A stretch of DNA of 64,000 bases from Paenibacillus silvestris (GTDB lineage: Bacteria > Bacillota > Bacilli > Paenibacillales > NBRC-103111), in assembly GCF_009882985.1 (NCBI RefSeq), contig NZ_WTUZ01000040.1, positions 62,001 through 126,000 on the forward strand. The letters run 5' to 3'. The notes under the pieces are model-generated. The model had not been told where the DNA came from. It did no database searches and was given only the letters and a program-made list of their open reading frames with translations. Shown in pieces: positions 17,379 through 25,317 of the stretch. Within the stretch, counting starts at the first letter, position 1. Every line of letters starts with the position of its first letter. A program made the translations under genes and the position numbers.

Positions 17379-18152
17379 TTACTCTTCAGCGTATATCATT
17401 TTAACCGTCATCCCGCCGTCGATGGTTAGATTCTGCCCCGTAATGAATCCAGCTTTCTCATCAGCTAAATATAAACAAGCAGTGGCAATATCTTCTGGTT
17501 TGCCGACTCTGCCAACTGGATGTTGTTTTTTATCCACTTCAGAATGGACAATGCTATCCTTGACTGCTGGATAATGCCAATCTCGAACCTCAATCCATCC
17601 CGGTGAAATGGCGTTAACCCGAATGCCATATTCCCCTAGGCTTATAGCCATCGCGTGCGTTAGCGCAGAGATGCCGCCTTTAGAAGCCGAATAAGCCTCT
17701 GTGTTAGGCTCTGACATGAAAGCCCGCGTAGATGAGATATTGATAATGGAGCCGCCTCGCCCCTTCTCCTTCATCACACGCGCCGCGGCTTGCGAGCATA
17801 GAAAAGCTCCTCCTAAATTCACCGAGATGACCCGCATGAACTGTTCGCTCGTGAGGTCGAGAACATCAACATTATGCATAATCCCTGCATTATTAACAAG
17901 CACATCAATCCCGCCTAAATCAGAGACTGTGCGCGCCATCCACTGCCTAACTTCATCTTCCTTTGAAACATCGACCTTCGTGAAAATGACATGCTCTGTA
18001 TAGGCGTTCAAGAGCTTGACCGTCTCCAAACCCGCTTCTTCATGAATATCCGCTATGGATACACCGTATCCTTCTTGGGCAAAAGCAAGTGCAATTGCAC
18101 GTCCAATGCCATGGCCTGCGCCAGTGACTGCTGCAACTTTTCGCGTATTCAT
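17379..18152 (-). CDS. Short-chain dehydrogenase/reductase (SDR) family oxidoreductase
   Basis: This 257-aa classical SDR shows the NAD(P)-binding motif TGAGHGIG (about residues 11-18), the NNAG motif, catalytic Ser in NISS and the YSASK active site (Tyr and Lys, about 152 and 156), and the C-terminal ITGQNLTIDGG block. An acidic residue (ADIHEE) after the second strand favours NAD. The substrate is unknown. I use ATG 18152, eight bases after AAAGGAG. It is a single-gene unit bounded by terminators. Confidence 0.92.
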   Translation of the reverse strand: MNTRKVAAVTGAGHGIGRAIALAFAQEGYGVSIADIHEEAGLETVKLLNAYTEHVIFTKVDVSKEDEVRQWMARTVSDLGGIDVLVNNAGIMHNVDVLDLTSEQFMRVISVNLGGAFLCSQAAARVMKEKGRGGSIINISSTRAFMSEPNTEAYSASKGGISALTHAMAISLGEYGIRVNAISPGWIEVRDWHYPAVKDSIVHSEVDKKQHPVGRVGKPEDIATACLYLADEKAGFITGQNLTIDGGMTVKMIYAEE

Positions 18153-18178
18153 CCCTCTATCTCCTTTGCTCATCCTTT

Positions 18179-18221
18179 GAAAAAATGACCTGAAGCTCCT
18201 TCGAGGAACTCAAGTCATTAC
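18179..18221 (-). terminator. Rho-independent terminator after the 86-aa gene
   Basis: A long imperfect stem (AATGAC-TGA-CCT / AGG-TCA-GTCATT) is followed on the minus strand by six T residues; it lies about 20 bases past the stop at 18241. Confidence 0.8.
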
Positions 18222-18240
18222 GATGTATATAACCTACCTG

Positions 18241-18501
18241 TTAGTTATAAGTTATTTTCAAACCTAATTCAACAGCGCGGTTTAGTGCCGCTTCAGAGAA
18301 TTTAGGCTTCTTATATTTTTGTTCAAATTCTTCTTTACCAAGTGGCATCCATATGAAATCCTTGTTCTGATAGATCCACGTCTTCGTTCCCCAATCCACG
18401 TGGATGGTCCGATTCGTTACTTTCTTGATGACGCCAATTTCAACAATAAATCCGGTTTTGCCAAATAATTTGGCACAGTATTTGTTAAGCATTTCGCTCA
18501 C
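18241..18501 (-). CDS. Hypothetical 86-aa protein
   Basis: This small soluble protein has a beta-rich middle (FIVEIGVIKKVTNRTIHVDWGTKTWIY) resembling a small SH3/Tudor-like barrel, followed by a charged helix (PLGKEEFEQKYKKP) and a helical tail. I do not recognise a family. The gene is convincing from its length, start near an ATG with purine-rich leader, and its own terminator at 18179-18221. Function is unknown. Confidence 0.6.
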   Translation of the reverse strand: MSEMLNKYCAKLFGKTGFIVEIGVIKKVTNRTIHVDWGTKTWIYQNKDFIWMPLGKEEFEQKYKKPKFSEAALNRAVELGLKITYN

Positions 18502-18585
18502 GATGACACCCCATTTCTCTATACCTTCGCTCTATTCTCTTATAAAATGCCCGTTAATGCAACTTTAATAGTTCCAGCACAACGC

Positions 18586-18610
18586 AAAAAAGGCACCAAA
18601 GCTGGTGCCG
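18586..18610 (-). terminator. Rho-independent terminator after the DUF1871-like gene
   Basis: The stem GGCACCA / TGGTGCC with a four-base loop is followed on the minus strand by six T residues. Confidence 0.88.
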
Positions 18611-18625
18611 ATCTTGCTTCAACCA

Positions 18626-19015
18626 TTACGCTAAAATTTGATTGGTTCGAAGAGTATGAACAATTGCCGCTGCAACTTCAACCGACGTATCTTGATCTTG
18701 ATACTCTTCGCCAAATGATGTCCGAAACAACTTATTGATCTCTTTGTTAAGGTTATGTGCGTCTAAATCTAACAGGTGTTTCGTTATGTAAATCGTCAAC
18801 GTACGTGTTTCACCATCATATTCGTCATCAAGAGCGTTCATATCTAGAAGCCCGATAGGATCCCACGCATCCAAGAGTTGCTTGACGATCTCCATAATGG
18901 GTGTGGGATCATAAGGCAAAGAGTTCAAATACGCATTTTCTTTGATAATCTCTCTTCGAATGCTCCACATCATATAATTCATTTTTGTTTGCTCAGATAC
19001 CGCTCTAAACTTCAA
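18626..19015 (-). CDS. DUF1871-like small protein
   Basis: This 129-aa soluble protein has a central block (IMEIVKQLLDAWDPIGLL...DDEYDGETRTLTIYI) that resembles DUF1871, a Bacillus family of helical proteins built around WDP and DEY(D/E) motifs. It is longer than typical members because of a 35-residue N-terminal helix. It follows the mreB-like gene by 14 bases and is probably cotranscribed with it, ending at the terminator 18586-18610. Function is unknown. Confidence 0.55.
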   Translation of the reverse strand: MKFRAVSEQTKMNYMMWSIRREIIKENAYLNSLPYDPTPIMEIVKQLLDAWDPIGLLDMNALDDEYDGETRTLTIYITKHLLDLDAHNLNKEINKLFRTSFGEEYQDQDTSVEVAAAIVHTLRTNQILA

Positions 19016-19029
19016 TGGATAAGCCTCCT

Positions 19030-20094
19030 TTATTGGACGCTCTCTTGCTTCTCTGTCATCAACTTGTCAGACTGTGTGATCAGTTTGGCAGATCGTTCAA
19101 TTATCGCCCCATTGAAGTTTAGCATTTTCCCTGTCCCTTGGGCAATACATGCCATTGGATGTTCAGCAAGAAACACAGGAACGCCTAGTTCTTGCTGAAG
19201 ACGCTTGTCCAATCCTTCGAGCAATGCGCCGCCTCCGCAAAGCAGTATCCCCTGCTCCATAACATCGCCAGCCAGCTCAGGAGGACATTTCTCCATAGCA
19301 AGTCGAATGCACTCCACAAGTGCAATCATAAAATCATCAAAAATTTCATAAATTTCCGATGAAGTAATCGTAATGCTTCGCGGCAATCCTTCCATCAAGT
19401 CGCGACCTCGAATGTCCATCGTGATTTCCTTGGCAGGTTTCACGACAGTTGCGACGTTCTTCTTGATGTCCTCTGCCGTACGTTCACCAATAATCATATT
19501 GTAGGCACGTTTCACATATTCAATAATATCCTGGTCAATGGACATGCCTCCACGACGAATCGCTTCGCTTACGACAATGCCGCCTAATGAGATAATTGCA
19601 ACTTGGCTTGTCCCACCGCCAATGTCGAGAACCATGCTGCCGATAGGTTCTTCGACAGGAAGACCTGCTCCCATTGCTGCCGCTAATGGTTCTTCTACCG
19701 TTGTTGAACGCCTCGCTCCTTTATGAACGATCATCTCTTCAACGGCTCGTTTCTGCACGTTGGTAATGCCGCACGGAACTGAAATCAATACGTGAAAGCT
19801 GCGGAACCAGTTGTAGCCTTTTCTAATTTTGCCAATAAAATATTTAAGCATCGCTAAAGTCATATCAAAATTAGCAATAACGCCATCTTTTAAAGGATAA
19901 ATGACTTCCACATTAGCAGGTGTTCTCCCAATCATATCATAGGCTTCTTGGCCAATAGCTTTGATTTCCCCTGTATCTGTTTGAATGGCGACTACGGACG
20001 GCTCTTGCAGAACAATACCTTTTTTTTGCTGATAGATAAGCGTATTACAGGTGCCCAAATCTACACCAAACAGTTCTTCCAATCTCTTTAACAT
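19030..20094 (-). CDS. MreB/Mbl-family rod-shape actin homologue
   Basis: This 354-aa actin-like ATPase polymerises beneath the membrane and directs lateral wall synthesis. The N-terminal phosphate-1 motif GVDLGTCNT, phosphate-2 motif LDIGGGTSQVAI (about residues 155-166) and adenosine motif GILLCGGGALLEGL are all present. It is not next to mreC/mreD, so it is a paralogue of the Mbl or MreBH kind rather than the mreBCD copy. The Met-rich N-terminus has the usual short amphipathic start. The ATG at 20094 follows AAGGAG with a six-base spacer; the DUF1871-like gene follows. Confidence 0.9.
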   Translation of the reverse strand: MLKRLEELFGVDLGTCNTLIYQQKKGIVLQEPSVVAIQTDTGEIKAIGQEAYDMIGRTPANVEVIYPLKDGVIANFDMTLAMLKYFIGKIRKGYNWFRSFHVLISVPCGITNVQKRAVEEMIVHKGARRSTTVEEPLAAAMGAGLPVEEPIGSMVLDIGGGTSQVAIISLGGIVVSEAIRRGGMSIDQDIIEYVKRAYNMIIGERTAEDIKKNVATVVKPAKEITMDIRGRDLMEGLPRSITITSSEIYEIFDDFMIALVECIRLAMEKCPPELAGDVMEQGILLCGGGALLEGLDKRLQQELGVPVFLAEHPMACIAQGTGKMLNFNGAIIERSAKLITQSDKLMTEKQESVQ

Positions 20095-20380
20095 GACTCG
20101 CTCCTTCTCGCTGTTTATTAGACGATGCCCCTAGTAGCGTGTGTATTTAAAATGATTATGACTAACTGCATCTGTATACTTGTTCGCATTGCCGCACCAT
20201 TCTACGGGGGTATACCACGAAAGACCAATCATTTCCAAAACGGAATTTCCATTTAATCAATGCATAATTTAGATCAATCCATCAGGAAAATATCCTAATC
20301 AGAGATGTATCTTTTACTTAAATTTAACCTTCTCTACTTATTTTGAATCAATCCGATGCCGTTCCCGCAAAATTAAGATA

Positions 20381-20438
20381 AGGAAACTACATGGACGCAA
20401 CGCTTATTTTCAGCGTAAAGTACGTCCAGTAGTTTCCT
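20381..20438. repeat. 58-bp three-tier inverted repeat
   Basis: Arms AGGAAACTAC / GTAGTTTCCT (10 bp, perfect), GGACG / CGTCC and ACGCT / AGCGT nest around a short loop. It lies 36 bases past the 3' end of the hydroxybutyryl-CoA dehydrogenase gene and may terminate the operon, but no good T tract follows on either strand. The rest of 20095-20380 holds no gene or clear signal that I can see. Confidence 0.7.
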
Positions 20439-20473
20439 CTCTGCTTTGTTCGCGATAACCTTCTGAGCGCCAT

Positions 20474-21328
20474 TCATTCTTGGTAGGAGTAAAATCCCTG
20501 CCCCGATTTACGCCCTAATCGACCCGCTTTCACATATTTACGCAGCAGCGGACAAGGCCGGTATTTGGAATCTTTAAAACCATCATACAGAATTTCCATG
20601 ATCGAAAGACACGTATCCAGTCCAATGAAATCCGCGAGCTCCAGCGGTCCCATCGGATGATTCATGCCAAGCTTCATCACGTTATCCACGGATTCAATGG
20701 AAGCTACGCCTTCGTATACGGTGAAAATGGCTTCGTTAATCATCGGCATCAGAATGCGGTTAGAAACAAACCCAGGAAAGTCATTCACCTCAACCGGCGT
20801 TTTACCCATACGCTGACTCAGCTCATAAACAACCTCGAACACTTCCTGGGACGTCTCCAACCCTCGGATCACTTCAACCAAAGGCATGACCGGCACTGGA
20901 TTCATAAAATGCATCCCAATCACTTTCTCAGGTCGACCCGTAACGGCTGCAATTTCCGAAATAGGAAGCGATGACGTATTCGTCGCCAGAATCGTATGAG
21001 CCGGACATAGACTGTCCAGCCTATGGAACAGCAAGACCTTCAGCGCCATATTTTCGGATATCGCTTCAATCACCAGATCAGCTTGCTCCGCAAGCTCTAC
21101 AAACTCTGTTGACTGTATGCGGCTAACGATCTCCGACATCCCTTCTGGTGTCAGTTTGCCTTTATCAACATTTCGGCTTAACTGTTTGTTAATCGCCAGC
21201 ATGCCCCTGTTCAGAAATTCAGGGGATGAATCGTGCAGCAGCACCTGAAAGCCTGCAGCAGCAGCCACCTGTGCGATCCCGCTCCCCATTTGTCCAGCGC
21301 CAATGACCATGATGGTCTGTATGTTCAT
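20474..21328 (-). CDS. 3-hydroxybutyryl-CoA dehydrogenase
   Basis: This 284-aa enzyme oxidises (S)-3-hydroxybutyryl-CoA to acetoacetyl-CoA with NAD. The N-terminal Rossmann motif is [11 protein letters not shown] (about residues 10-20); the active-site block [17 protein letters not shown] carries the catalytic His, and [14 protein letters not shown] and [16 protein letters not shown] complete the dimer domain. Length equals that of Hbd/MmgB. It is the last gene of the ten-gene degradation operon, 23 bases after the thiolase, and provides the penultimate step of butyryl-CoA beta-oxidation. Confidence 0.94.
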   Translation of the reverse strand: MNIQTIMVIGAGQMGSGIAQVAAAAGFQVLLHDSSPEFLNRGMLAINKQLSRNVDKGKLTPEGMSEIVSRIQSTEFVELAEQADLVIEAISENMALKVLLFHRLDSLCPAHTILATNTSSLPISEIAAVTGRPEKVIGMHFMNPVPVMPLVEVIRGLETSQEVFEVVYELSQRMGKTPVEVNDFPGFVSNRILMPMINEAIFTVYEGVASIESVDNVMKLGMNHPMGPLELADFIGLDTCLSIMEILYDGFKDSKYRPCPLLRKYVKAGRLGRKSGQGFYSYQE

Positions 21329-21351
21329 AGTCCCGCTCCCCTCAATCCTAG

Positions 21352-22530
21352 TCAGCCATCTACGCGAATGAGAATGGCATCACCTTGTGCAGCCCCGCTG
21401 CAAATAGCGGCTATTCCGTAGCCACCACCCATTCTCCGCAGCTCATGAATGAGTGTGAGCAGAATCCGTGCACCGCTGGCGCCGATGGGATGACCAAGCG
21501 CAATAGCTCCCCCGTTAACGTTGACTAGCTCCGGATTCCATCCTAGTAATTGTTCGCTGGTCAACAAGACAGCAGCGAAGGCTTCATTCACTTCAAACCG
21601 GCTGATTTGTTCCAGTTTCATACCTGTTTGCCTTAAAAGCTTTTGAATCGCGAGCGCTGGTGTTATTGCAATGTACGGCGCTCTTTCCCCAACGCTCGCA
21701 TGCCCGACAATTGTTGCAAGCGGGCTCACACCTTGGGCTAACGCTTTATCCTTCGACATCACGACCATCGCAGCCGCCCCATCGTTAACACTAGGAGCAT
21801 TTCCGGCAGTTATCGTGCCACCTTTCACCAGTGCCGGCAAAACGTCAAGCTTCTCCATACTCGTATCCTCACGGGGACCTTCGTCTTGATCAATCAGCTT
21901 CGTTCCATGCTTCGCTTGCACAACAATAGGTACAATTTCTTCCGCCAAATACCCTTTCTTTCTCGCCTCAACTGCCAGAACATGACTGCGATAGGCCCAC
22001 TCATCCTGCGCTACACGGCTCAAGCCGAACTCTCCGGCAACGTCACTGCCATGAACGAACATTTGGACGTGTTCAAATGGACATAACAATCCATCGTGAA
22101 CCATCAAGTCAATGGTCGTTTGATTCCCCATTCGCGCGCCCCAGCGTGTGCTCGGCAGCAAGAAAGGGCTACTACTCATGCTCTCCATGCCCCCGGCAAC
22201 CATGCACGCTGCATCGCCAGAGCGGATCATTTGATCAGCAAGGGTGACACTTCGAAGTCCCGATGAACATACTTTATTGATCGTTTCTGCCGTAACGCTC
22301 CAGTCCAGACCCGCCAAGCGCGCAGCCTGACGCGCAGGATTCTGCCCTGCTCCCCCTTGCAGGACCATCCCCATGATGACGGCCTCAATCGCAGACGGCT
22401 CAAGAGAGGAACGCAGAATCGCCTCTCGAATGGCATTACCCCCAAGCTCGACTGCCGAAACATCCTTTAATCCACCGCCGAATTTCCCAAACGGTGTGCG
22501 AGCACCTCCAACAATGACACTTTCCCTCAT
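21352..22530 (-). CDS. Acetyl-CoA C-acetyltransferase (thiolase)
   Basis: This 392-aa biosynthetic/degradative thiolase cleaves acetoacetyl-CoA to two acetyl-CoA. Catalytic residues are visible: nucleophile Cys88 in [10 protein letters not shown], His near residue 348 in GHPIGASG, and the second Cys in [12 protein letters not shown]. It resembles MmgA/AtoB. It lies 27 bases after the E2 gene and 23 before the hydroxybutyryl-CoA dehydrogenase gene, in keeping with the final step of the pathway encoded by the operon. Confidence 0.94.
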   Translation of the reverse strand: MRESVIVGGARTPFGKFGGGLKDVSAVELGGNAIREAILRSSLEPSAIEAVIMGMVLQGGAGQNPARQAARLAGLDWSVTAETINKVCSSGLRSVTLADQMIRSGDAACMVAGGMESMSSSPFLLPSTRWGARMGNQTTIDLMVHDGLLCPFEHVQMFVHGSDVAGEFGLSRVAQDEWAYRSHVLAVEARKKGYLAEEIVPIVVQAKHGTKLIDQDEGPREDTSMEKLDVLPALVKGGTITAGNAPSVNDGAAAMVVMSKDKALAQGVSPLATIVGHASVGERAPYIAITPALAIQKLLRQTGMKLEQISRFEVNEAFAAVLLTSEQLLGWNPELVNVNGGAIALGHPIGASGARILLTLIHELRRMGGGYGIAAICSGAAQGDAILIRVDG

Positions 22531-22557
22531 ACGTTAATCCTCCTAAGGTGAGAAGCC

Positions 22558-23295
22558 TCAGTAGATTGTCGTTTCCTCATCATATTTCTCTAAATAATGC
22601 TTAACTCGCTGCAAAAAACGACCGCAAATCCTGCCATCAAGCAAACGATGATCAAATGAGAGGCAGATAGAGACCATGGATCTTATCGCAATCATTTCTT
22701 GAATCACTACCGGTTTTCGCACAATTTTCTCAAAGGTGAGAATAGCCGCTTGCTGATGTTGAATAATGGGATAAGAAAGCATGGAGCCAAATGCTCCTGT
22801 ATTATTAAAAGTAAACGTACCGCCTTGCATATCCGTCACTTGCAATGCACGAGCTTTAGCTCGTTTGACTAAATCAAACAGCTCAAAAGCTAAGCCAGCT
22901 ATGGACTTGTGGTCGGCATGATGAATAACAGGCGCAATCACCGCGTCCTCAGAGCCAATTGCGATGGAGACATTGATATGCCTTTTGACGGCAATGCCTT
23001 CAGGCGTCCATGATGCATTCATCAGTGGGAATTCTTTTAAAGCATTCACGATCCCTTTTAACACAAACGGTGAGATCGTTAATGGCAATCCTTCAGTAAT
23101 CAAGAAGGAATCCTTCAGCTTGTTCCTTAACGCGACAAGTTGACTAACGTCCACCTCGATCATCAGCCACGCATGGGGAATTTCGGTGACACTTTGCTGC
23201 ATACGGGATGCAATCGCCTGTCGCATTGGAGTTACAGCCAGCATTTGATCGCCTGGGAGACCTGCACCTAATTCCTCGTTATGCGCCATGTCCAC
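22558..23295 (-). CDS. 2-oxoacid dehydrogenase E2 acyltransferase, catalytic domain only
   Basis: This 245-aa protein is the C-terminal catalytic domain of a dihydrolipoyl acyltransferase. Typical blocks are TPMRQAIASRM near the start, GGTFTFNNTGAFGS and the active site SFDHRLLDG (His and Asp) near residue 210. Full E2 subunits are about 400-450 aa because they carry one or more lipoyl domains and a peripheral subunit-binding domain; both are absent here. There is no room for them: the gene begins six bases after E1 beta, and the sequence upstream is E1 beta. Whether it forms a working complex needs a lipoyl protein from elsewhere. Confidence 0.85.
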   Translation of the reverse strand: MDMAHNEELGAGLPGDQMLAVTPMRQAIASRMQQSVTEIPHAWLMIEVDVSQLVALRNKLKDSFLITEGLPLTISPFVLKGIVNALKEFPLMNASWTPEGIAVKRHINVSIAIGSEDAVIAPVIHHADHKSIAGLAFELFDLVKRAKARALQVTDMQGGTFTFNNTGAFGSMLSYPIIQHQQAAILTFEKIVRKPVVIQEMIAIRSMVSICLSFDHRLLDGRICGRFLQRVKHYLEKYDEETTIY

Positions 23296-23301
23296 CCTCC
23301 T

Positions 23302-24282
23302 CTACAATTCCGCTAGTTGGCGCATCGCGTCCTTTACCGAATCCACATTTGGCAAGTAGAATTTCTCTAGCGTCGGCGCCATCCCGACAGGTGGAACGTC
23401 CGGTGGACAGCAGCGCATGATGGGAGCATCCAATTCATATAACAGATGTTCAGCCAACATCGCCGATATCTCTGCACCAATGCCGCCAGTTTTGTTATCC
23501 TCATGGACAATTAGAACTTTCCCCGTTTTCGCTGCTGCCTCAAAAATAGCTGACTGATCAAGAGGATGAAGCGTCCGCAGATCAAGCAGCTCTGTGCTGA
23601 CTCCTTCTAAATCCAGTTCAGCCGCTGCTTTCATGGCATGATGCACAGATAGACCGTAAGCAATGACCGTGATATCCGTCCCTTCGCGACGAGTCACCGC
23701 TTTACCGATCGGCACAAGATAATCATCCGCAGGAACTTCATCCGATACGGAGAGATAACATTTTTTATGTTCAAAAAAGAGTACCGGATCCTCGTCCCTG
23801 ATCGCTGCTTTCAATAATCCCTTGGCATCATAGGCCGTTGACGGTGCAACGATTTTGAGACCCGGCGTACCAAAAAATACCGATTCAGGACATTGTGAAT
23901 GATACAGTCCCCCGCCGCCAGTGGCGCCATAAGGTGCGCGAATTACGATCGGGCAATGCCAGTCATTATTCGAGCGGTAACGGATCTTTGCGGCTTCGCT
24001 GATGATTTGGTTCACTGCTGGAAAAATGAAATCAGCAAATTGAATTTCTGCAATCGGCCTCATCCCTACCATTGCTGCTCCAATTGCGACTCCCACAATG
24101 GCCGACTCAGAAAGCGGAGTATCGAGCACCCGCAGCTCGCCGAATTTATCGCGCATGCCTTTCGTTGCGTTCAAGACGCCCCCTTTGCCGATATCTTCGC
24201 CTAGTACAAAAACGCATTCATCCCGCTCCATTTCTTCCGCCATCGCTGAACGAATAGCCTCCAAGTAGGTTATGATTGGCAT
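23302..24282 (-). CDS. 2-oxoacid dehydrogenase E1 beta subunit
   Basis: This 326-aa subunit forms the alpha2beta2 thiamine-diphosphate-dependent decarboxylase with E1 alpha. Typical blocks are VFVLGEDIGKGGVLNATKGM, DTPLSESAIVGVAIGAAMVGMRPIAEIQFADF and the transketolase C-domain (ELLDLRTLHPLDQSAI). I chose the ATG at 24282, which follows GGAGGTG with a nine-base spacer and lies one base beyond the E1 alpha stop (TGAGATG); the longer frame would overlap E1 alpha by 90 bases. It most resembles branched-chain or acetoin type complexes; the substrate is inferred from the pathway context. Confidence 0.9.
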   Translation of the reverse strand: MPIITYLEAIRSAMAEEMERDECVFVLGEDIGKGGVLNATKGMRDKFGELRVLDTPLSESAIVGVAIGAAMVGMRPIAEIQFADFIFPAVNQIISEAAKIRYRSNNDWHCPIVIRAPYGATGGGGLYHSQCPESVFFGTPGLKIVAPSTAYDAKGLLKAAIRDEDPVLFFEHKKCYLSVSDEVPADDYLVPIGKAVTRREGTDITVIAYGLSVHHAMKAAAELDLEGVSTELLDLRTLHPLDQSAIFEAAAKTGKVLIVHEDNKTGGIGAEISAMLAEHLLYELDAPIMRCCPPDVPPVGMAPTLEKFYLPNVDSVKDAMRQLAEL

Positions 24283-24283
24283 C

Positions 24284-25294
24284 TCAAACATCACCTCCAT
24301 CTTCCGCATACACATGTCGCAGCACGTCTTCGGGGGCCGGATATGGCGATTTTTCAGCGTATTTCGTGGCTTCATTCACTTCTTTGGCAATGTTCTCTTG
24401 CAAGGCGCGATCCAGCTCCTCACTAAGCACGTCACTTTCTAACAAATAACGCCGGAACCGCTGAACGCCATCCTGCTCTTTGTGATACTCAACTTCCTCC
24501 TTCGTCCTATATAGCATATCGTCATCAGCCGTGGAATGAGGCGGAATTCGATACATCATCGCTTCTATCAATGTGGGGCCATAGCCACGAACAGCACGCT
24601 CTCTTGCTTCTTTCACCGCACGATACACTTCCAGGGCATCATTACCGTCAACACGTTGACCAGGAAAGCCGTACCCTGCGGCACGATCAACAACACGACC
24701 GGCGACCTGCCGATGGGCAGGAATAGAAATCGCATATTGATTGTTTTCGCACATGAATATCACAGGCAGCTTGAATACACCAGCGAAATTAAAAGCCTCA
24801 TGCACATCTCCCTGATTACTTGAGCCTTCACCAAAAGTTACGAAGGCAATATGCTCTTCCTTCCTCATCAAGGCTGTCAGTGCAATACCAACCGCATGAA
24901 GCACTTGTGTAGCTACTGGGCTTGAGCCCGATACGATATGGAGCTTTTTATAACCGAAATGGCCTGGCATTTGCCTGCCGCCGTTAATATCCTCTGCTTT
25001 AAACAGCGCAGCCAACAGCAGTTCCTGGACCGTCATGCCAATCGTGAGCACGAAAGCATAATCTCTGTAATACGGAAGAAAATAGTCCTGTTGTTTATCC
25101 AAAGCGAACGCTGCCGCCACCTGAGCGGCTTCTTGACCGATGCTGGAAATGTGAAATGCCGTTTTACCGGATCTTTGCAGCAGGGTAGCGCGTTCATCAA
25201 ACTTTCTCGCTTTCAGCATGTAAGAATACATCTTCAGCACGTCATCGTCCGTTAAACCCAGCTGTTGATGCTTGAGAATGTGCTGAGAAGACAT
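24284..25294 (-). CDS. 2-oxoacid dehydrogenase E1 alpha subunit
   Basis: This 336-aa subunit carries the thiamine diphosphate site: GEGSSNQGDVHEAFN followed after the proper distance by CENNQYAIS, a variant of the GDG-x(26)-NN motif. HSTADDDMLYR corresponds to the phosphorylation-loop region of branched-chain E1 alpha. It lies 23 bases after icmF and one base ahead of E1 beta. With the neighbouring IcmF and methylcitrate genes, branched-chain 2-oxoacids (for example 2-oxoisovalerate giving isobutyryl-CoA) are the likely substrates; no E3, Ptb or Buk gene is present here. Confidence 0.9.
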   Translation of the reverse strand: MSSQHILKHQQLGLTDDDVLKMYSYMLKARKFDERATLLQRSGKTAFHISSIGQEAAQVAAAFALDKQQDYFLPYYRDYAFVLTIGMTVQELLLAALFKAEDINGGRQMPGHFGYKKLHIVSGSSPVATQVLHAVGIALTALMRKEEHIAFVTFGEGSSNQGDVHEAFNFAGVFKLPVIFMCENNQYAISIPAHRQVAGRVVDRAAGYGFPGQRVDGNDALEVYRAVKEARERAVRGYGPTLIEAMMYRIPPHSTADDDMLYRTKEEVEYHKEQDGVQRFRRYLLESDVLSEELDRALQENIAKEVNEATKYAEKSPYPAPEDVLRHVYAEDGGDV

Positions 25295-25317
25295 CGCTAT
25301 TCCTCCTCTTCTGCTCT

